Shown: positions 30,237 through 41,736 of the stretch, piece by piece
Position numbering within the stretch: position 1 is the first letter of the stretch
How the letters are laid out: each line of letters starts with the position of its first letter
NCBI RefSeq assembly: GCF_000350225.1
Contig: NW_005179269.1
Span: 1 to 64,000 of the forward strand
Direction of reading: 5' to 3'
Length of the DNA: 64,000 nucleotides
Origin: Chondrus crispus
Taxonomy: Eukaryota; Rhodophyta; Florideophyceae; Gigartinales; Gigartinaceae
Position numbers and translations under genes: made by a program
Notes under the pieces: generated by a model
Told to the model about the DNA's origin: nothing
Databases searched by the model: none
The model's input: the letters and a program-made list of their open reading frames with translations, nothing else

Positions 30237-32766
30237 ATGGCTCCCCGCCGCCCAAGCTCGCGGATCCGACCCACCCCAGACCGGTATGTCCCGCCTATCC
30301 GCTCAACCACTCCGCCTTTGCGCTATCGTTTTGTACTGACATGTGAACTCCTGCCTTTCTTCATACAGCAAGCAGCGGTCGATTACCAGTTTTTTCGCCC
30401 CCCATTCATCTTCCTGGGTCTCTGCGCGTCCGTCCGCCTCTTCGTCAATGGCATCGGAGCGTGCTCGCCCAACGGCTTCGAAAACTGAACACCTCGCGGA
30501 GAAACACACGCGAGCACCTTCGCAGTCAAACCCAGACAACAACGCTTCGCGTGCTGCAGAAGGGCTAACGCACATTGACCTGCTATCTACAAATTCAGCT
30601 CCTGGTCCGCCTCGAAGTGCTTCTGACTCCAAGAAGGAGAAATACGAGACGCACGTGCAAACGATTCCGGGCAGTGGCAGAATTCGCGTATCGCAAGTCG
30701 CTGATAATGGCCTTAGCCACAAAATGGAAGTTGATTCATCGGAAGCGCCACCGCCTCGCAAGTCGCGGCTAAACGACAAAGAGCGAGACCTCCGCACTCA
30801 CCTCAGGGGTCTGCAGGACCCTTCCCAGACGAAAGCTGCGATCAAATCCCCCTTGAAGCGACCCAAATCAGATCAGCCATCCGCGTCTCCTAAGCGAATG
30901 AGGACCCAGGACAATACTAGTGCCAGGGAGGGTGTTCTTACCCCTGCCGCACTTGTGACCTCTGGTGTTAGGTGTGGATCAGATGACGATGAGTCCACTC
31001 CCTCAGGCTTGAAGAGTGGCCCATCACCAGTAGGCACCACCGCATCTGATGAAGACGATGATTCCGACGACGAGGATACATACGCTGAGCTGCGTAAGTA
31101 CAAGCAGACTCAAACTTCCCGCAGGTCTTCTCGTCTGGGGAAGGAAACTGTTCGTTTTGACCCAGCTTCGGATCGCATGTTCGCAATAGGGTCAAGTGTT
31201 TTCGGTGGCTCCTTGTTCGGAGAGCGGATATCGTCCAAATCGACCACAACAACGTTGCGGGCCATCATGAGGGAACGGAGCGCCCGTGAACGCCAGCAAG
31301 AGCACATTGCTCAAGTACGAGAGAACATGGCTGACGAGAAGAACACATTAACCGAGAAGGAGGCCGTTTTCGACACAATGGCTAGGGAAGAACAACGAAG
31401 AGAGGCGAAGAGGGTCGCCGACCTGGACAAATTCTCCGCCCCAATCCCACTTTTCACAACTGCTGCCACTCTTCCAGACGTCAAAAACAAGTACATGCGC
31501 AAGCAATCGGGTCAAATTTCTTGGCATTCGCTGCATCACATGGCCTTAGAGATTCTAAGGGCTGGCCGCGATGGCGACAGAGCTCTACCTCTGCTTAAGC
31601 CTATAGTAGACATGAGCTGCCGTGAAGGAAGTCCAAAGCGCTTGTTCGGAATGGCAGACCTAATTTTTCATTTGCTCATCTATGATGAAACGATATGCAA
31701 GGCAGGAGGAACTTCTCGGGATTCCTTGATGAGCAGCTTGGTGGCATTGTGCGAAAAAAAGCTCGTGGACTCTGGTCAGGGACGACTGCCTACTCTGGTG
31801 TCTATCCTCGAGTCATATGGGGCCTTCTTCGAGGATTCAGGAGTTCCTGAAGTATATACGATGAGAACAGCATCTACTGATTCGTTGGAAGCATCGATGG
31901 GCTCGGAGGATGTCAACTATTTATCCGAACTGACTGTTAAAGCAACAAGAAACTTGAAGAGAGCCTTCATTTATGCTGCCTCAAGAGTTCGACTCAATGA
32001 CAAGCTTCATCGAATCATTAGTCGGAAGATATACAAGCAGGACCGTGAAAAGTCAATCCTGTACACACTGGGTGTTTGCGTGCGAGTTTTGTTGAGCGTA
32101 TTCGGGGCTCGACTCGCCACAGAAGTTGGGTACTTGGTTGCCGCAGTGCTTTCCCGTGTAAACGAAAAGCATTGGGCTTCATTTCGAAGGACAGCGGCAA
32201 AGTACATTCTGTCTATCACTACACGTCTGGGGCTTCACGTTGAGCTCGTAGCCCATCTCTTGCCGTACCATACAGACAGAGCGCGATCTCTCGCACTTGA
32301 CGTTGGATTTCTATCGTTGATGCAATGGTCCTGCGGTCCGGGTGATTCTCCAAAAACAAGAGAGATTCATGCTTGGGAACCTAGCTCGAGCGCGAAAGCT
32401 GCTGGGGTCGGGGTGATTTCATTCTGCCTCGCTGATCTGGCTGATTTGGCAAAGCACATTCCGGACTTTCAGAAAACGACAAATGTTGAGTGGGCATGTG
32501 GCATTGCAAGAATGCTGAAGCAAATTCTAGCGGACCAGACTACGCTAGAGCGACGAGATAACGGTGAGCTGAACGCAATTCATCAGTCTTTGACAAAACT
32601 CCGATCTTGCGCACACCGTCTAGAGTTCGGGCTTGCCGTGCAAGAAATGCGACTTGCCCTGGATGCGTTGCTGCTTGCACTTCGCGAGTTGGTGGGAAAG
32701 ACAAGATCGGGAATATCTGAAATATCTCCAAAAGCCCGCTTTGAGAAAGTGCAAACTCATCTGTAG
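30237..32766 (+). CDS. N-terminal PIP-box nuclear protein with helical C-terminal domain (two exons, 814 aa)
   Basis: Exon 1 is 30237-30283, intron 30284-30368, exon 2 30369-32766; the joined frame begins M-A-P-R-R-P and enters the long open frame in phase. At residues about 18-25 it shows QRSITSFF, an exact PCNA-interacting (PIP) box, followed by basic residues and a long disordered, Ser/Lys-rich region with candidate nuclear localisation runs (SPLKRPKSDQPSASPKRMR) and an acidic block (SDEDDDSDDEDTYAELRKY). The C-terminal 450 residues are helical (LHHMALEILRAGRDGDRALPLLKPIV; VGYLVAAVLSRVNEKHWASF). I do not recognise the family with certainty; the layout is reminiscent of SLF2/Nse6-type (CANIN) proteins that load SMC5/6, which is only a suggestion. 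A role at replication or repair sites follows from the PIP box. Confidence 0.75.
30284..30368 (+). other. Spliceosomal intron (85 nt) in the PIP-box gene
   Basis: The 5' site is CCG|GTATGT and the 3' site CATACAG|CAAG, with a pyrimidine-rich stretch (CCTGCCTTTCTTC) before it. Removing it joins an ATG exon to the PIP-box frame in phase (codon CG|C). Without it the long frame has no ATG before residue 35 of exon 2, and the PIP box would be untranslated. This is the only intron I can support in the window. Confidence 0.75.
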
Positions 32767-33415
32767 ACATGGCAGAAGAATCGCGCAGCCAATTCGAACA
32801 TACGATCTGGTTTACTATTTTATGCCTTGCCCACTACTGCAGTATAGAGGGCGCTATTTATACAGTAACAATCGTGACAGACACGCATGTCGCAGCAGAG
32901 GGCAACCAATGTCGCAATGCTGTCGCACATACCGTAAGAAGGTACAGCATTGATGCGTTGTGGTACAGTACATGCAGAATGGTAGAGCAATTATGTTACA
33001 GCGGTGGAAAAGATTGTAAAACACCCCCCTAAAACCAGGCATTGCTGGACAGAGATACAGTGGTGGCAATAATACGGTAACAATGCAGAGGCAAGGGGAG
33101 AGGCCGCAGCCCCTGAATACAGTAATGGGAGCGCCCACTACCGTAGCGGCCGTGTGTCTCATTGAGGGCATAGCAAACTTCACAAACAATAAAAAATACC
33201 CGCCCCCGCACAACTTGAAGCCACGTTAAGCGCTTAAGCCTCGCGAGAAGCAAACCCCGGTTGCAACTGTCAAGCAGATCAATTCGTTCTACCCAAGCAC
33301 AATCGCCCTTTGAGACCTGACGTGCGGTATGCTAAGAACATGGCTTCATGTACAGTGCAGTATCCCATCTCCATTCGATGCACAAAAGGACTCTTCCACG
33401 GAATGTCTCTCATTG
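32767..33415. other. Intergenic region between converging genes
   Basis: Holds the 3' ends of the PIP-box gene and the aquaporin gene. No supported gene; the longest frames are about 119 codons with no features. Confidence 0.5.
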
Positions 33416-34747
33416 CTATTCTCTCAACCCGCGTGCGATGAGAAGGTCGTATAAAAGTGCTCCTATCGGAGCTCCGATCTTAGGACCTACAATGTACACC
33501 CAAAAGCCATTGCGCGGGCCAGGGATGGCAATCTTTCCCCAGCCGGCCATGGCGGCGACCAGTCGGGGTCCAAAGTCGCGGGCAGGGTTCCATCCAGCTT
33601 GCGTGAGCGGCGCGTACAGTGTTATCAGCACGGCGACAGTGAAGCCGATGTAAAATGGGAGCATTTCCTTGTTCTGGATAATTTTTTGTCGTGAATCTGT
33701 CAAGGCGAGAATAACAAACATCAATATACCAGTTCCCCATGCCTCCACGAACATAGCAAACGCTGGCGAGACAACTTCCGGAGAAATTATGGTCGGCCCG
33801 AGCCCAGGATCGGGAAAGTACTCGCCAAAGGCGCGCGCGGTGAGGACGCTTTCTGCCGAGCCGCGAACAATTCCCCCTTGTTGTTCATGGTAGCGAAACA
33901 GCGGACCATAGATCATGAGATTGAAGGCGCCCCCAAGGACACCGCCGAGATATTGGGCGCACCAGTACGGAATGAGCTTGCGGAACGAAAAGTCATTGGG
34001 CCGGAACAGAGCCATGGCTAGGGAAACGGCAGGGTTGAGATGGGCGCCGGAGACGCTTGCGGTGGCGAGGATAGCGAGAGCGACGCCGAATCCCCAGACA
34101 GTGGCTATCTGCCACAGACCACTGCTGGTGTTTGTGAGGATGGCCACGCACACGGAGCCGACTCCGAAGACCACGATAAACATGGTGCCGATGCACTCTG
34201 CGACGCACTGGTGCAAGAGGGCGGCGGTGCGGGTGTGAATTGTTCCCTTTCGATGTCCTTGTCGATCGCCTGTGATATAGGCGAGGAGACGCCTGTGCAG
34301 ATTGGGACGGGTCTCGGGCTGGAAGTCATCGGGCTGGAAGTCGTCGGGCGCCATGAGGACGTTGTGCTCCTCGAAGGGGGTGACGTGGTAGCGGATGACC
34401 ATTAGGGGGGTTTCGAACTCCGCGACTTTTGCGCGGACGGTGAGAGTATCAGTGTGCTCGTCTGTGGAGACGTGGTCAGACCGCGGGACGTCGCACTCCA
34501 TGGTGCCCTGGAGGGTGTCGCAGCGGCAGTCAACCTTGTCGTCGGGGCCAAAGTCGCAGACTGCATTGTCGAGGCTGTTGTGGTAACGGGCGAAGACGTC
34601 GCGGAAGCCCGCCAAACGGATAAGCTGGGGGGCGCCGGCTTCGACTCGGAAATGGGAGGGGTTGGTGGGGGGTGCGTGGTCTACAGGGTGGACAGGTAAT
34701 GAGAGTTCAGAGATGGACTTGGAAGGGACTAAGTCTGGGGATGCCAT
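33416..34747 (-). CDS. Aquaglyceroporin-type major intrinsic protein with long N-terminal extension
   Basis: A membrane channel of the MIP family. The start is taken as ATG at 34747 (MASPDLVPSK), giving 443 residues; the frame is open further upstream to 35014 but that part is low-complexity. The channel domain covers about the last 245 residues with six membrane helices and both half-helix motifs: HLNPAVSLA and GWNPARDFGPR. Asp directly after the second NPAR is the hallmark of the glycerol-conducting branch. The N-terminal extension of about 190 residues is unusual for the family; it is hydrophilic and includes a short repeat (DDFQPDDFQP). Expected location: plasma or vacuolar membrane. The gene lies 305 bp downstream of the HDAC stop on the same strand. 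Confidence 0.9.
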   Translation of the reverse strand: MASPDLVPSKSISELSLPVHPVDHAPPTNPSHFRVEAGAPQLIRLAGFRDVFARYHNSLDNAVCDFGPDDKVDCRCDTLQGTMECDVPRSDHVSTDEHTDTLTVRAKVAEFETPLMVIRYHVTPFEEHNVLMAPDDFQPDDFQPETRPNLHRRLLAYITGDRQGHRKGTIHTRTAALLHQCVAECIGTMFIVVFGVGSVCVAILTNTSSGLWQIATVWGFGVALAILATASVSGAHLNPAVSLAMALFRPNDFSFRKLIPYWCAQYLGGVLGGAFNLMIYGPLFRYHEQQGGIVRGSAESVLTARAFGEYFPDPGLGPTIISPEVVSPAFAMFVEAWGTGILMFVILALTDSRQKIIQNKEMLPFYIGFTVAVLITLYAPLTQAGWNPARDFGPRLVAAMAGWGKIAIPGPRNGFWVYIVGPKIGAPIGALLYDLLIARGLRE

Positions 34748-35052
34748 AATGAAGGATAGAGAACAGACAAGCAGATAGTGGTTGGGACGGAGATGTGTAG
34801 CAGGGGCAGGAAGTGCAGGGGGAAGCAAAGTAGAGCAACAGCAAAGTGTTTGTGCAGAGGTCGAATGGGTTGTGCTCGTACAAGAGGCAGATACGCGAAT
34901 TGCGGGGGCCCTCTGTGGTACACGTGTTGAATGTGTAACGGCTTCGGAGATTCGGGAAATATTCGGCGGCATGAGGCGACTCACGGTGACCCCAGAGTAC
35001 AGTACATACGGCAAATTGCTTGCACGAAACCACCAGACACGTGGCAGCTCTA

Positions 35053-37551
35053 TTATCGCCTCTGCCCCGCCTCCCTGGGCGCGTACAATTCCACACCTGC
35101 AGCACCTCCTTCCCCACCTCCCCGGCCTCTGTCCTCACGCCCTGCGTTCCCCGTCGCAGGCGGTACGTACAACATGCCTTCCCCTTCTCCCAGACCTGTC
35201 TTTCCTTCCCCCGCCCCATCTCCGTTGCTACCACCTTCACTTCCCTTCCCTCGCAAACCCGCACCCACGCCCGAACCCGCATCTGCACCTGCCCGCGCAC
35301 CCGTGCCCGCGTCTCCCCCTGCACGGGAGCCCGCAGCCGCAGCCCCACCCGTACCAGCACCCGCACCTGCGCTCGCACCCCTCCCGTGCCACTTCTCTCT
35401 TCTCCCGTCCGCCCCACTTGACTCGCTCTTGGCATCCGCCTCCACGTTACTGTTTGCCTCGTCCCTCCCCACATCACCGTTCTCACCCGCAGCCGCACGT
35501 CTCCCTTCCGCGCCCTCGAAACTCTGCTTCATCTCCAACCCATCTCCTGACGTTCGAATAACGTCTTCCCCCCCCTCTGCACCACCTTCTCGCGTCTCCA
35601 GCTCCTTCCCATCCCGTTGCTTCTCTTCTACACCCATGTCCTCATCCGCTTTCCCCGATCCGCTCTCTCTTACGTTCTCCGATTTCGCACCCTTTTTCCC
35701 TTCCCTCTCATTGTCCTTGCGTCCATTCTCCATCCTGTCTTGTTTTGCTTCGTATTTCTCCTCAGTATAGACTCGCTTGTTGCTGTCCACCTCCATCGCG
35801 TCCTCGCTCTCCCTTACTCCATTTTCACCAACTCCATGTCCACGTCCTGTTCTCTTATCAGATGTCCCAACCAGTTCGACCTTCTTCTCTTCAATTTTCT
35901 TTCCCTCACGCACCATTTCCTCTTCTCGTCCCCGGCTAGTCAACTCCCGACTCTGCGTCACTTCTCTCCCTACCCCGTCCTCATCCGCCATTGCATTTTT
36001 GCTGCCAGTGCTTCCCAAACCATGTCCTTGTCCCCGTGACCAATCTCTCCATCCTGCACCTGAAGCCGTTGTGAGTCGAATCGACTCCACCCTATCACTT
36101 TGGTTCTCCCCACGACGTCTTGGCGAGTACTCCTCTCGTCCCAACGAGGGTACGCCAACCTTATTCTTTTCACCGTTAGTTCGCCCCATAGTCGACACTA
36201 CCTTTCGCCGCGATGGGAAGTTCAAACGCTTCGGTCGCTTGCTAGACTTCCTCAGCGAACTAATGCACTGATCATCGTCCTCATCATCTGAACCTGCATA
36301 GTCAACCACTGTCTTGCGTCGGTGACTCTTATACCGCTGATCGGGATCTCTATTATCCTCCCCATCCCGAGTGTTTCGCAGAGCCACCAACGGCGATTGC
36401 CTGGGCGTGTCCATGAATTGCGTGCTTGGGGCAAAGGGCAGATGTCGCAGGTTCTCGAATATCCTCGCTTTCGTTTTCTGCAGCTCTTCAGGGGTGTTGT
36501 GGTTTTCCATGTTGCTCGGTGCGATGTGCAGGCGGAAATCGGGACCGTAGAATTCGTAGTTTTCGTTGTAGGGAAGCTCATCAGAGAGAGGTGCATCCAC
36601 CGCCCGAGACGTTTCATATGCCCAGCACCTAGCCACATTCCTCACGGTGTACCCTCCTCCACCCAACAGCAGCAGCGGCACGGTGTATCTCTTGAAGAAG
36701 TCGACGCACTGTGAATGTCCGAACAGACTCAGATTGAAACAACCCAACCGATCTCCCGACAGAGAATCGGCCCCACATTGTAGTACGACGGCATTCGGTT
36801 GGTACCAATCCATAATTCGCGCCATAACCGGCACAAAAATCTCGCGATACGTCTCATCATTGATTCCATCTCGCAGTGGGAAATTAACCGAGTAATGTTT
36901 CCCTCGACCAATGCCCACGTCAGACACATCTCCTGTCCCAGGAAAGTAGTCTCCAAACTTATGGAAACTTGCAGTCATTACTCTGTCTGTGGTATAGAAG
37001 GCCTCTTCTACGCCATCGCCATGATGAATGTCAATATCCACATACAGCACACGCGGATGGACCTTGAGCAACTCGAGGATGGCCAGGACACAGTCATTAA
37101 TATAGCAAAAACCAGAAGCCTCCGCTTTCTTCGCATGGTGCAATCCTCCCGCCCAGTTGATCGCAATAGAGCTATCACCGGAGTTGAGACGAGCGGCGCC
37201 TGCCAAGGATCCGCCTGCGGCTATCTGGCAATACTCAAAAAGGCCGTCAAAGACGGGGCAATCCTCGAGAACGTTAAATCGGCCTAAGGAGGGAATCTGC
37301 TCTGTGAGCATTTCAGGAGTAATAACTTTGAGAAAGCTGATATATTCGTCGGAATGGAAGCGGGTCATGTCGCGCTCTGAGGCTCTTGGCGCGGCGAGAA
37401 CATCCATTTTGTCAAACAATTCGTAGGCAACGAGGAGGTTGTGCGTCATTCGCATGCGATGCGGCTTCATGGGATGGCCCTGCGCATAGTAGAAGTTGCC
37501 AACGTCGGAATCGTAGTAGTAGGCAACTTGCCTTCGAGGGGTGTAGGTCAT
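35053..37551 (-). CDS. Class I histone deacetylase (RPD3/HDAC1 type) with long C-terminal tail
   Basis: The start is ATG at 37551 ([16 protein letters not shown]), matching the canonical N-terminus of the class. The deacetylase domain spans about residues 8-320: the active-site His pair in [11 protein letters not shown], metal ligands in [17 protein letters not shown] and [16 protein letters not shown], the Tyr in [12 protein letters not shown], plus GVEEAF and [13 protein letters not shown]. The domain matches Rpd3/HDAC1/2 almost without gaps. The remaining roughly 430 residues form a charged, low-complexity tail: [20 protein letters not shown], Glu/Lys-rich runs and a C-terminal Ala/Gly repeat region (GAGAGTGGAAAAG). 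Such a tail is far longer than the usual 80-100 residues. The protein removes acetyl groups from histones in nuclear corepressor complexes. Confidence 0.95.
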   Translation of the reverse strand: MTYTPRRQVAYYYDSDVGNFYYAQGHPMKPHRMRMTHNLLVAYELFDKMDVLAAPRASERDMTRFHSDEYISFLKVITPEMLTEQIPSLGRFNVLEDCPVFDGLFEYCQIAAGGSLAGAARLNSGDSSIAINWAGGLHHAKKAEASGFCYINDCVLAILELLKVHPRVLYVDIDIHHGDGVEEAFYTTDRVMTASFHKFGDYFPGTGDVSDVGIGRGKHYSVNFPLRDGINDETYREIFVPVMARIMDWYQPNAVVLQCGADSLSGDRLGCFNLSLFGHSQCVDFFKRYTVPLLLLGGGGYTVRNVARCWAYETSRAVDAPLSDELPYNENYEFYGPDFRLHIAPSNMENHNTPEELQKTKARIFENLRHLPFAPSTQFMDTPRQSPLVALRNTRDGEDNRDPDQRYKSHRRKTVVDYAGSDDEDDDQCISSLRKSSKRPKRLNFPSRRKVVSTMGRTNGEKNKVGVPSLGREEYSPRRRGENQSDRVESIRLTTASGAGWRDWSRGQGHGLGSTGSKNAMADEDGVGREVTQSRELTSRGREEEMVREGKKIEEKKVELVGTSDKRTGRGHGVGENGVRESEDAMEVDSNKRVYTEEKYEAKQDRMENGRKDNEREGKKGAKSENVRESGSGKADEDMGVEEKQRDGKELETREGGAEGGEDVIRTSGDGLEMKQSFEGAEGRRAAAGENGDVGRDEANSNVEADAKSESSGADGRREKWHGRGASAGAGAGTGGAAAAGSRAGGDAGTGARAGADAGSGVGAGLRGKGSEGGSNGDGAGEGKTGLGEGEGMLYVPPATGNAGREDRGRGGGEGGAAGVELYAPREAGQRR

Positions 37552-38272
37552 GTTGACGGAGTGGTGAGCGGTGGCAGTGGAGGGCGGCGAGAAAGCTCTC
37601 TTTGCAGTTGACGCGAAAGACGAGACTGTAGTAAGACGAGGGAAACCAGGCGAAGTCTCGGGGACTGGGAACGAAAATGAAAAATTGTGATTTCACGGTT
37701 GGGTAGAGCAGCACAGCGATGATTGCTTCGGTTGAAGTGGTGAATGTCGCAGACGCAACAGCCGCAAGTACCAGCGAGAAAGACGGGCGGAAGGTCCTGC
37801 CTAATCCTGCAGAGAGCGAAACTTGAGCGCGACAGATAGAAGAAAGAAAGGAGCAGGCGTGCAAGTCATGCGGGAATAATGAGAGCGCTGGAATCGTCGC
37901 CGAAAACGTTTCGCCTCTGCGGGGCACGGCAAGGCAGCAAAACAGTAAGCGCTTGCGGCAAACCGAAGATCGCTGCTTTCAGAAACTGGGCCACTCGAAA
38001 GGGCCACTTTGCGGAGGACGACTTCCTAAACGCTATTCCGCTGTGGTCTCAGGTATATTATTTTTATATATTTCGAACTTTAGTGGCTTTATTTTGACTA
38101 CTGACCTGTAAACATGCACCACTTGGATTTGCTGCCCATCCTTACCCTCTTCCATTGGCCTACTGTGGCAAAAACCCCGCCTCACAGCTGTTACACTGTA
38201 AAGCTGATTAGATAGCTTGATAGGTGCTCGTCGAGAGAACCCCTTTAAAATGAAACTCGGATTGGACACCTA
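37552..38272. other. Region upstream of the HDAC gene
   Basis: Should contain the HDAC promoter. No supported gene: overlapping frames of up to 171 codons have no recognisable features. Confidence 0.45.
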
Positions 38273-40308
38273 CACCGCAGTACAGTAATTAGTGTGAGCG
38301 CGGATTTACTGTGAGCGCTCAAATACTGTTATCCACACTAAATGTTGCGACGCCGCTGTCGCCGGCGGCAAAATTACTGTGATGTAGTGACAGCATGGGA
38401 CCCTATATCAGAGGTTTAACGCTGTGCGGACGACGACGGTATGTCCACCCACAACATGGAAGGTTCTCCGGTTCTGGCCGCATTCGCACGACAATCGCAG
38501 AGTGTTGCGTCGGAGCCACAAGACAATGCAACCACTGCATCGCCAGCTCCCGCAAATAAGCCCCAATCGCCACCTCAAGGAGCTATTGCTCAAGGCGATA
38601 ATATACCCCAGCGTAAACGACGCCTCCAACATGTTCTGACAAACACACAAAGCTTCGAAATTGTGCGTTAGATGATTACTGATGCTGAAGTAAACACTCC
38701 GAAAGGTCTCTGTGCACACACTGTCCGTCACTTCCCTAAATTTTTTAGGGGCGGCACGAATGCCAAGCGAGCAAGCCGTTATTGGAGGGATAGCCTCAAT
38801 ATTATGAGTGCTCATGAGCGTCACTCCAAGAACCACGGGCATACTTTTATGCGTCCCACTCTTCGTGAGATCACGAAACACTCTTCTAAGGCCCAATCTC
38901 GGCGTGGTAGGAAGCAGGCGCCCTGGGTTCGTGAGCTTTACGCCTGTTTAATCTCTGAGTTTGACCGCTTCCGCAAGAGTGGGGTTCGTTTTAACGCTCG
39001 GTTGTTGCTCACACTCGCACATTATGTCATTGTCGAAGATCAGGATGACTCTTTTGGCCCAACTACTCGTGACTCTAAGACAGGAAAGCTGATCACAGAG
39101 CATGTCAACTCACGATGGATATAGCACTTCATGCAATGCAACAACATCGTTAAGCGTTCTCAAACCGGTAAACTAATTTTATCAGGTGCCAAGATGAAAT
39201 TAGGTCGAACGAGAGGTCTCTCAGCATCTTAGGGTACTTCATAGGGATTTCAGGGATGGAAAGCTGCAAGATGGAGATATTTTTAACGCCGACGAAACCC
39301 ATTTTGTGATTAACATGCACTCTCACTCTACGCTTGCTAAAAGAGGGGAGGAGGAGGTTAAGTACGCTGACATTGTGAGCGGGGATGAGGGAATGACTAT
39401 GATGGTCATGTTATTCGGTGGAGTCCACGGCATTGTCTGCACTCCATTCCTTATCTTCAAGAATGAAAAGTGTTCATACCCTATCAGGGCTGTTCCTGAT
39501 AATGTACCTGGCGCCTGTTATCGTTCCGGGCCAAAATCGTGGATGGACCTTCGGGTTTTTCTTGAGTAGTTGCGTGAAAGGCGTGCAATTTCGCCGCTAT
39601 CAAATGAAAGGGGACGAATTCTTTACATGGACAAGGTTGGAAGCCACGTTATCAATGAAGAAACGCACCGAGGACTGAAGAAACTGAACACGGAAGTCCG
39701 GTTCTTGCCGTAGAATGCCACAGACTTAGTTCAGCCGGCGGACAGCTTTGTCATACAAAAGATAAAATGTTTGTGGAGGGCCAAGTGGGACGACAAGAAA
39801 ATGGAGCTTATCAGAAACAAAAGCTGGGCAGATCCGAGAAAGGGGTCATGTAAGCTAGTCAACCCTGCCAAGAGCTATTTCTTGAAGATGGCGGCAGACG
39901 TGGTGCGAGAGTTTAATTCCAAGCGCGATGAGGAAGGGCTATTGTACGCACAAAAGGCGATGGTACGCTGTGGGATGGCAACAAACGTCAACGGTTGGCG
40001 TGAGGAGCGACAGCTGTTCCCTTGGCTACAAAACATAATAGCAAAGTACAGAAATAACTTTGACGGTGAGCCTGTTTCCCGGGACATCGATTTAGCGAGT
40101 GAGCGAACTGGAACTGATGATGATCAATAAGGCGTCGATGCACTCACAGTATTTAGAAGTATCCTCACCAGAGTGAGTCACACTACATTAGCGGTCACAA
40201 TAATTACTGTGAGGGCGATATTAGTGTGACTCACGCTAATTGTTGGGGAGGGCTCACGATTTTTTCCTGGGGAATAGTGTGATACAGACTAATTACTGTA
40301 CTGGGGTG
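38273..40308 (+). mobile_element. Tigger/pogo-like DNA transposon (2036 bp)
   Basis: Terminal inverted repeats are CACCGCAGTACAGTAATT on the left and CACCCCAGTACAGTAATT on the right (reverse complement), with the match running on through AGT. They are flanked by TA on both sides (38271-38272 and 40309-40310), the duplication of the Tc1/mariner-pogo superfamily. Inside the ends are further short repeats (ACTGTGAGCGC; TTACTGTGAGGGC). It carries one broken transposase gene on the plus strand. Confidence 0.85.
38441..40130 (+). pseudogene. Tigger/pogo-like DDE transposase (multiple stops and a frameshift)
   Basis: The gene starts at ATG 38441 (MSTHNMEGSP). A TAG at 38669 precedes a 150-codon segment with the DNA-binding region (HFPKFFRGGTNAKRASRYW; RGRKQAPWVRELYACLISEF). 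After a stop at 39122-39124 and a frameshift, the DDE domain follows in one frame from about 39280: NADETHFVINMHS (first Asp), MDKVGSHVINEETH (second Asp) and LVQPADSFVIQKIK (third Asp). Two more nonsense codons fall at 39567-39569 and about 39711. All three catalytic acids are recognisable, but the gene is dead. Confidence 0.82.
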
Positions 40309-40410
40309 TACTTGCCGATGTCCGAAGGTACCCCCCCGATGGGCGTGGGGGACAGCCTGTCAGAGGTGAACACTAGATCGGCTAGTTCGTTCTGAGGAAA
40401 TACCTCTCGT

Positions 40411-40454
40411 TGATAATCGTTGATGTTCGGCTAACCGAACATCAACGATTATCA
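40411..40454. repeat. Perfect hairpin with 20-bp arms
   Basis: TGATAATCGTTGATGTTCGG is followed by CTAA and the exact reverse complement. It lies about 100 bp beyond the Tigger element and is not part of it. It might be a terminator, a foldback remnant or an LTR-end structure. Confidence 0.85.
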
Positions 40455-41736
40455 TTAATTATAAATTTATAATGGGTGAGGCTAGTCCTCTAAGCCCACT
40501 ACACGAACTCAGCCTTTGGTAGAGTTCTAAAGTCTAAGCTGGTACAGGAAACCGCGGCTGAGTAGATCGGGTGAAAACCTGTCCATTTCCAAAACGACTG
40601 TACTGATGTGAGAGCGTCTTCTAGGATAGGACAGAGAACCCGCCGTGTACTATCTATATCTAACCCTTGGTCCGAGGAAAGCAAAGCAAGTAAGGCTGTG
40701 TGCTATGTGAGTAAATCCGCAACGCCATAGAAAACGGTCGCGAGCAGGTGCTGATGTTCGAATTAGCGAAGGGCGACGGGCAGCTAGCGAAAGGCAATAC
40801 GCAGGAGGCGAGCGATGAAAGGACGCGACGCGAGGAGAGACAGTATCGCTATTGCGGAGGGAAGGTAGAAAGGAAGGAGGAATAAAGAAAAGGCAGAAGG
40901 CGTCCGAGAGGATAGGAGCCCAGCAACTTCATGCTGACTGCGTTGCTCTGTGCCTACCCTTTGCCCTCCCCTTTTTCGAACGCGCGCAATGGATCATCCC
41001 AAAGTTATGGGCCCAGGCGACCCTGCACCTCCCGCTATTTCGCTTGCTCCTGTAGAGCACTGACCGCCCGCTCAATCGCGGTGCTGTACTGTAATACCCG
41101 CGGCATACCACACTATCTTAAGTGACCTACCACGTGGATCCGTGTACACTAACCACCGGCCTCGTCCGGGTGTAAGCTCCATGGAGCCCTGTCGAAGTAC
41201 TGACAGTTCTACCCACGTGTACCCGTGTTATCCCTCACGTTAATCGTGTCATTCCCCACGTGTCGTAGTTGTCATACCTCCCCAAGAGGAGTTTCTCCGG
41301 CCATCGCCGCCGTCGTTCAATTTAGTATTTTTTAGTTTAATTAATTATTGCTCCGACGTCGGCTAGTATATAGCCGACGTCCGACCCTAAGTAAAACGGT
41401 ACGAAGCTTTGGGTCTACAACTCGGGTTTCTGGAACGGAGTCGTAGCCTCGCGTCGGTCCCCGTCCCACGACGGTACCCTGCGAGCCATCTACGTCCCGA
41501 TTCCCTCCTGCCTCTACCGCGCGCGTCGTCCCGCCACGCTCGGCTCTCCGCGCGACAGCTGTCCCTACCGCTCCGCCCCTCCTGGGCTCTGTTTCTCCAC
41601 ATTTTCCCTTACTTTCCCTACTGCGCTTCGCGCCCGGCCCCGTACCGGTCCCTTACGGGTGGTCTCCCGATAACCCCCGACACGCGCCCCCGAACGCGCG
41701 CGCTCTGCCAGAGGGGGATCCCACACTTCCCCCTCA
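40455..41736. other. Gene-free stretch, right part LTR-like
   Basis: No gene is supported. From about 41090 to 41736 the DNA resembles the other LTRs of the window: CACGTG/CCACGTGT motifs, a perfect hairpin (GACGTCGGCTA, loop GTATA, TAGCCGACGTC; 41355-41381) around a TATATA-like core, and a terminal hairpin at its right edge (minus strand TGAGGGGGAAGTG...CCCCCTC, ending 41736). The integrase reading frame of the adjoining gypsy element breaks at exactly this edge, so an LTR probably inserted there. The left end cannot be set. Confidence 0.4.

Noticed and set aside
34931-35770. A 279-codon Pro/Ala/Ser-rich plus-strand frame
   Set aside because: It lies antisense to the low-complexity tail of the HDAC; the repeat composition of the tail explains the open frame.
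41090-41736. Calling this the 3' LTR of the second-lineage gypsy element
   Set aside because: It starts TGAGGGGG at its border whereas that element's 5' LTR starts TGTAACA, and the integrase is cut short at the border, so it belongs to a different insertion.
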